From Flectobacillus longus (GTDB lineage: Bacteria; Bacteroidota; Bacteroidia; Cytophagales; Spirosomataceae): a stretch of 64,000 nt of DNA. Under the pieces are notes generated by a model that saw only the letters and a program-made list of their open reading frames with translations, was not told the DNA's origin and searched no databases. Shown in pieces: positions 61,273 to 64,000 of the stretch (its first letter is position 1; each line of letters starts with the position of its first letter). The position numbers and the translations under genes are program-made. The DNA lies in contig NZ_JASHIC010000027.1 of NCBI RefSeq assembly GCF_030056705.1, positions 1 to 64,000 on the forward strand. Direction: 5' to 3'.

Positions 61273-61848
61273 ATGGATGCAAAGACTTTTTTACGAAACC
61301 ATATTGCCGAAATTGTTGAGATTGACGAAGATACATTCGAAGAGGTTTTTACTTTTTTTAAACCCAAACAGGTAAAAAGAAAAGAACTGCTCATTCGTGG
61401 TGGAGAAACTGTTTTACAAGAATATTTTGTGGTAAAGGGGTGTCTCAAAACCTTTTGTCACGACGAGCATGGGCGTGAGCATATCGTACAATTTGCCTTA
61501 GAAAGTTGGTGGGTTTCAGATTTCCCTGCGCACGCTTCGCAAGCTCGTGCCACTATGTGCGTAGAAGCTCTAGAGCCCTGTGAAGTATTGGAGCTTACCT
61601 ACGAAGCACGTGAGGAAATTTGTCGCAAGTGGCATTCAATGGAGCATTTTTTTAGAAAAAAATCTAATGCTGGTTATGTAGCGCTTCAAAAACGTATTTT
61701 GTCATTATTGCAAAACTCAGCCCAAGAAAAGTACGATTTACTTTTGACTCAATATCCACAACTTTTCCAAAGGGTTTCAAAAACTTTGATAGCAGCCTAT
61801 TTAGGCGTTTCTCGCGAAACCTTGAGTCGCCTTGGGAAAGATAGATAA
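61273..61848 (+). CDS. Crp/Fnr family transcriptional regulator
   Basis: 191 residues from the ATG at 61273; in-frame sequence upstream overlaps the reductase gene and the palindrome and is excluded. N-terminal cyclic-nucleotide-binding-like beta roll (KRKELLIRGGETVLQEYFVVKGCLKTFC, about 33-75), dimerisation helix, and a C-terminal winged helix with LIAAYLGVSRETLSRLGK. The cAMP phosphate-binding residues are not evident, so the ligand is unknown. Last gene of the OYE/DJ-1 cluster, so a natural candidate to regulate it. Confidence 0.88.
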   Translation: MDAKTFLRNHIAEIVEIDEDTFEEVFTFFKPKQVKRKELLIRGGETVLQEYFVVKGCLKTFCHDEHGREHIVQFALESWWVSDFPAHASQARATMCVEALEPCEVLELTYEAREEICRKWHSMEHFFRKKSNAGYVALQKRILSLLQNSAQEKYDLLLTQYPQLFQRVSKTLIAAYLGVSRETLSRLGKDR

Positions 61849-62022
61849 CCAGACCTTTGACTCGTACTATTTATCAGTTTTTTATTTAATGCTGTAAAAT
61901 ATGTACTCCTTTTATTTTGAACTAAGCTTTATGTTTTAAGCAAAGTTTGATGCTAAAATGACCTTTTACAAGCTTTTTAACATTTCAATTATTCTTTACA
62001 GGAATATTTCTACACGAAAGAG

Positions 62023-62030
62023 TACTTTTG
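62023..62030 (+). promoter_or_regulatory. Candidate -7 box of the XRE regulator gene
   Basis: TACTTTTG, an exact TAnnTTTG match, 59 bases before the start codon; no obvious -33 partner. The remainder of the gap 61849-62089 shows no gene. Confidence 0.4.
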
Positions 62031-62089
62031 CAACGTTTACAAATACGTTATTACTACACAAATTAATTTAATCTCCAAACATTAATTCT

Positions 62090-62299
62090 ATGCAATTTAG
62101 AGGTTCTATCGTTAAAAAAGTTCGTAAAGAAAAAGGTTTCAAACAATCACATCTGGCCGAGTTACTCGGCATGTCACAATCCTATTTATCAAAAATTGAA
62201 AATGACAGAGTTTCTATGTCCGTCACTGACTTAGGAAGAATATCAACTGTGCTTGAATGTGAAGTAGGTAGGTTTTTTATCGCCAAGAAAAGACCTTAA
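62090..62299 (+). CDS. Small XRE-family DNA-binding protein
   Basis: 69 residues, essentially a lone HTH_3 domain: VRKEKGFKQSHLAELLGMSQSYLSKIENDRVSMSVTDLGRISTVLECEVGRFF. Such single-domain repressors are typical of small regulatory genes or toxin-antitoxin antitoxins, but no partner toxin gene is adjacent. Target unknown. Own terminator follows. Confidence 0.82.
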   Translation: MQFRGSIVKKVRKEKGFKQSHLAELLGMSQSYLSKIENDRVSMSVTDLGRISTVLECEVGRFFIAKKRP

Positions 62300-62325
62300 G
62301 TAAAAATACGAATAAGTGAAAAAGT

Positions 62326-62360
62326 AAAAGCTCATGCCAATTTCTTGACATGAGCTTTTA
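62326..62360 (+). terminator. Terminator of the XRE gene
   Basis: 11-base stem AAAAGCTCATG / CATGAGCTTTT with extra CCAA/TTGA pairing in the loop, followed by TATA, 27 bases after the stop. Confidence 0.75.
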
Positions 62361-62577
62361 TATAAACGGTGATTCAAGTAATTGTGCAAAATCAGATTTA
62401 AAATGCCTAGGCACAAGGCGTTTTTAATAACCAAAGACATGCTTTTCACCAAAGCTCACCTCCGAAAGCCGATACCTGAAAGCCTAAAGCACAAAAATTA
62501 AATTTTACCCGCAATAGGCATGAAGCTATATGCCATAAGCAAAAAGTATTTCTCAATATCATGCATATAATTTTTTG
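62361..62577. other. Repeat-rich intergenic stretch
   Basis: No gene. A second small hairpin AAAATGCCT / AGGCGTTTT (one wobble) lies at about 62400-62426. From 62450 onward the text (AAAGCCTAAAGC, ACCCGCAATAGGC at 62506-62518, GAAGCTATATGCC) consists of family C-like pieces; ACCCGCAATAGGC is the inverse of GCCTATTGCGGGT at 47906-47918. Confidence 0.45.
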
Positions 62578-62612
62578 CCTAATGCCTACGGCTTATAGCC
62601 TAGAGCGTATTA
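62578..62612. repeat. Family C short repeat, copy 2
   Basis: CCTAATGCCTACGGCTTATA followed by GCCTAGAGCGTATTA, 33 of 35 bases identical to the copy at 26416-26450. It lies 26 bases beyond the prfA stop codon. Confidence 0.6.
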
Positions 62613-62637
62613 ATGCTATTTTATTTTGCATTAATAC

Positions 62638-63708
62638 TTAAACAGCTCCTTCTTTCAATTTCTCTGCATTTTCAGCAATACGAAGGTTATCGATAAAATC
62701 GCCAATTTCACCATCCATGACTACAGGAAGGTTATAAACTGTATAACCAATACGGTGGTCGGTTACACGACCTTGCGGATAGTTATATGTACGGATTTTG
62801 TCAGAACGGTCACCTGATCCTACCATCGAGCGACGGTTACCTGCAATAGCCGACTGTTGTTTTTCTAATTCAATTTCATAAATACGTGAACGCAATACCG
62901 TCATCGCTTTCTCAAAGTTTTTGATTTGAGAACGCTCATCCTGACATTGTACTACCAAACCCGTTGGAAGGTGGGTTACACGTACCGCCGAATAAGTGGT
63001 GTTTACAGACTGACCACCTGCACCCGACGAACAGAAGGTATCTTTACGAATGTCATTCATATTGATAACCACATCTACCTCATCTGCTTCTGGAAGTACC
63101 GCCACTGTTGCTGCCGAGGTATGGATACGACCTTGAGATTCGGTAGCTGGCACACGTTGTACACGGTGTACTCCTGACTCAAACTTCATTTTACCATATA
63201 CATCTTCGCCTTGTACACTTATGATAATCTCTTTGTAACCACCCGAAGAAGCATCGGTAAAGTCCATGATTTGGAACTGCCAGCCTTGGTTTGCACAAAA
63301 GCGTTGGTACATACGGAAAAGGTCTCCCGCAAAAATACCCGCTTCGTCGCCACCAGTACCAGCACGAATTTCGAGGATAATGTTTTTAGAGTCGTTAGGA
63401 TCTCTTGGAATCAATAATTCTTTCAATAAGCTTTCCATTTCGTCTTTTTGAGGCAAAAGCTCTTCTAATTCAGCTTTAGCCATATCACGAAACTCTTCAT
63501 CTTTTTCAGTAGCAATTACCTCTTTTGCAGACTCGATATTCGATAATACATTTTGATAATCTTTGTATTGATTAACAATCTTTTCGAGGTCTTTATATTC
63601 TTTACTAATCGTCTTGAATTTCTTCATATCCGAAACGATTTCTGGTTGCGTAATTTGTTGAGCAACCTCTTCAAAGCGTTCTCGGATGGCTTCTAGTTGT
63701 TCTATCAT
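62638..63708 (-). CDS. prfA: Peptide chain release factor 1
   Basis: 356 residues. The catalytic GGQ loop is in [21 protein letters not shown], and the stop-codon reading PAT motif ([13 protein letters not shown]) marks RF1 (UAA/UAG) rather than RF2 (SPF). Domain 1 is a long helical N terminus. It hydrolyses peptidyl-tRNA at stop codons. Full length. No hemK (prmC) gene is adjacent on either side. Confidence 0.97.
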   Translation of the reverse strand: MIEQLEAIRERFEEVAQQITQPEIVSDMKKFKTISKEYKDLEKIVNQYKDYQNVLSNIESAKEVIATEKDEEFRDMAKAELEELLPQKDEMESLLKELLIPRDPNDSKNIILEIRAGTGGDEAGIFAGDLFRMYQRFCANQGWQFQIMDFTDASSGGYKEIIISVQGEDVYGKMKFESGVHRVQRVPATESQGRIHTSAATVAVLPEADEVDVVINMNDIRKDTFCSSGAGGQSVNTTYSAVRVTHLPTGLVVQCQDERSQIKNFEKAMTVLRSRIYEIELEKQQSAIAGNRRSMVGSGDRSDKIRTYNYPQGRVTDHRIGYTVYNLPVVMDGEIGDFIDNLRIAENAEKLKEGAV

Positions 63709-63790
63709 TGGTTGTGGATGTTATATGTTTTATGAGCCAGTACAAGGAAGAAGGAGGCTGACTCAATTTAGATTTCTCATTTTCAGGGTG

Positions 63791-63798
63791 CAAAGATA
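63791..63798 (-). promoter_or_regulatory. Candidate -7 box of prfA
   Basis: Minus-strand TATCTTTG (TAnnTTTG), 83 bases before the prfA start. No clear -33 element. The rest of 63709-64000 has no gene. Confidence 0.4.
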
Positions 63799-64000
63799 CA
63801 AAATTCTTTCCCATAAAATAGGGGAAAAATGTGTGGTTATTGTCTAATGTATAGATACCTGCAAAAGAAAAGATGATTCTCTTGAATTTTGGTTCGTTAG
63901 AGATACATTTTTCCTTCAGCTACACCTATTTGCTTTTGATTTTAAGATTTTGAAATAAACCTCCTAAAGATACATTTGTCTAATTGATGCTAACTTCTTA

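Noticed and set aside
62090-62299. Antitoxin of a toxin-antitoxin pair
   Set aside because: A lone XRE domain, but no toxin-sized gene lies on either side.

Overview
The window looks like a chromosomal segment of a Bacteroidota bacterium, most likely order Cytophagales (Flectobacillus/Arcicella/Spirosoma-like). Reasons: low GC; no convincing Shine-Dalgarno sequences; recurrent Bacteroidota promoter boxes (TTG or TTTG, about 17-22 bases, then TAnnTTTG); a PorP/SprF protein and cargo with type IX secretion (T9SS) C-terminal domains; DUF5117/DUF4953-type zinc proteases; and the lineage-typical arginine decarboxylase. The genus is an inference. I saw no tRNA, CRISPR array, prophage, transposase gene or complete insertion sequence.

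Layout. 1-111: 3' end of a 5S rRNA gene and its terminator, so an rRNA operon lies to the left. 411-11671: a secreted T9SS-type protein, a SWIM/SNF2 helicase, ComEC, a secreted zinc metalloprotease and a DUF72 protein. 11725-15266: a histidine attenuator with a five-His leader peptide, then hisH-hisA-hisF-hisIE and a small holin-like membrane protein. 15511-25861: a TonB-domain protein, a lipoprotein, methionine aminotransferase, NagA, a SnoaL/NTF2-like protein, an amidase, a four-helix membrane protein, a GmhB-like phosphatase and RNase R. 26448-32802: ProC, a TlpA-like thioredoxin, GatB, then an ECF sigma factor, a putative anti-sigma factor and two lipoproteins. 33110-38111: MerC with a Zur/Fur-like operator, a tiny lipoprotein, arginine decarboxylase, Mpl and trpA. 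38270-47769: a 1408-residue gliding-type T9SS cargo protein, PorP/SprF, EttA and a DUF349 protein. 48099-54218: trpEGDCFB on the minus strand behind a leader peptide with three consecutive Trp codons and an attenuator. 54339-57770: PurB, an orphan histidine kinase and a GNAT acetyltransferase. 57884-61848: two old-yellow-enzyme reductases, a DJ-1/PfpI protein and a Crp/Fnr regulator. 62090-64000: a small XRE regulator and release factor 1 (prfA).

How the genes work together. The amino-acid genes are the clearest theme. The his and trp operons are each preceded by a promoter, a short leader peptide rich in the cognate codon, alternative RNA pairings and a strong terminator. trpA is detached from the other trp genes, and only the late his genes are present. 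The OYE/DJ-1/Crp group looks like an electrophile-stress cluster, with a perfect TGTGA-N6-TCACA palindrome ahead of its first gene. The T9SS cargo and PorP/SprF genes fit gliding or surface-adhesin export.

Between genes there are several families of short, non-coding inverted-repeat elements. The most striking has a roughly 40-base hairpin (AAAAAAGCGGTCG...) that recurs five times, acts as a bidirectional terminator and shows compensatory base changes. Another unexpected feature is a cluster of four perfect DnaA boxes inside the 3' half of comEC.
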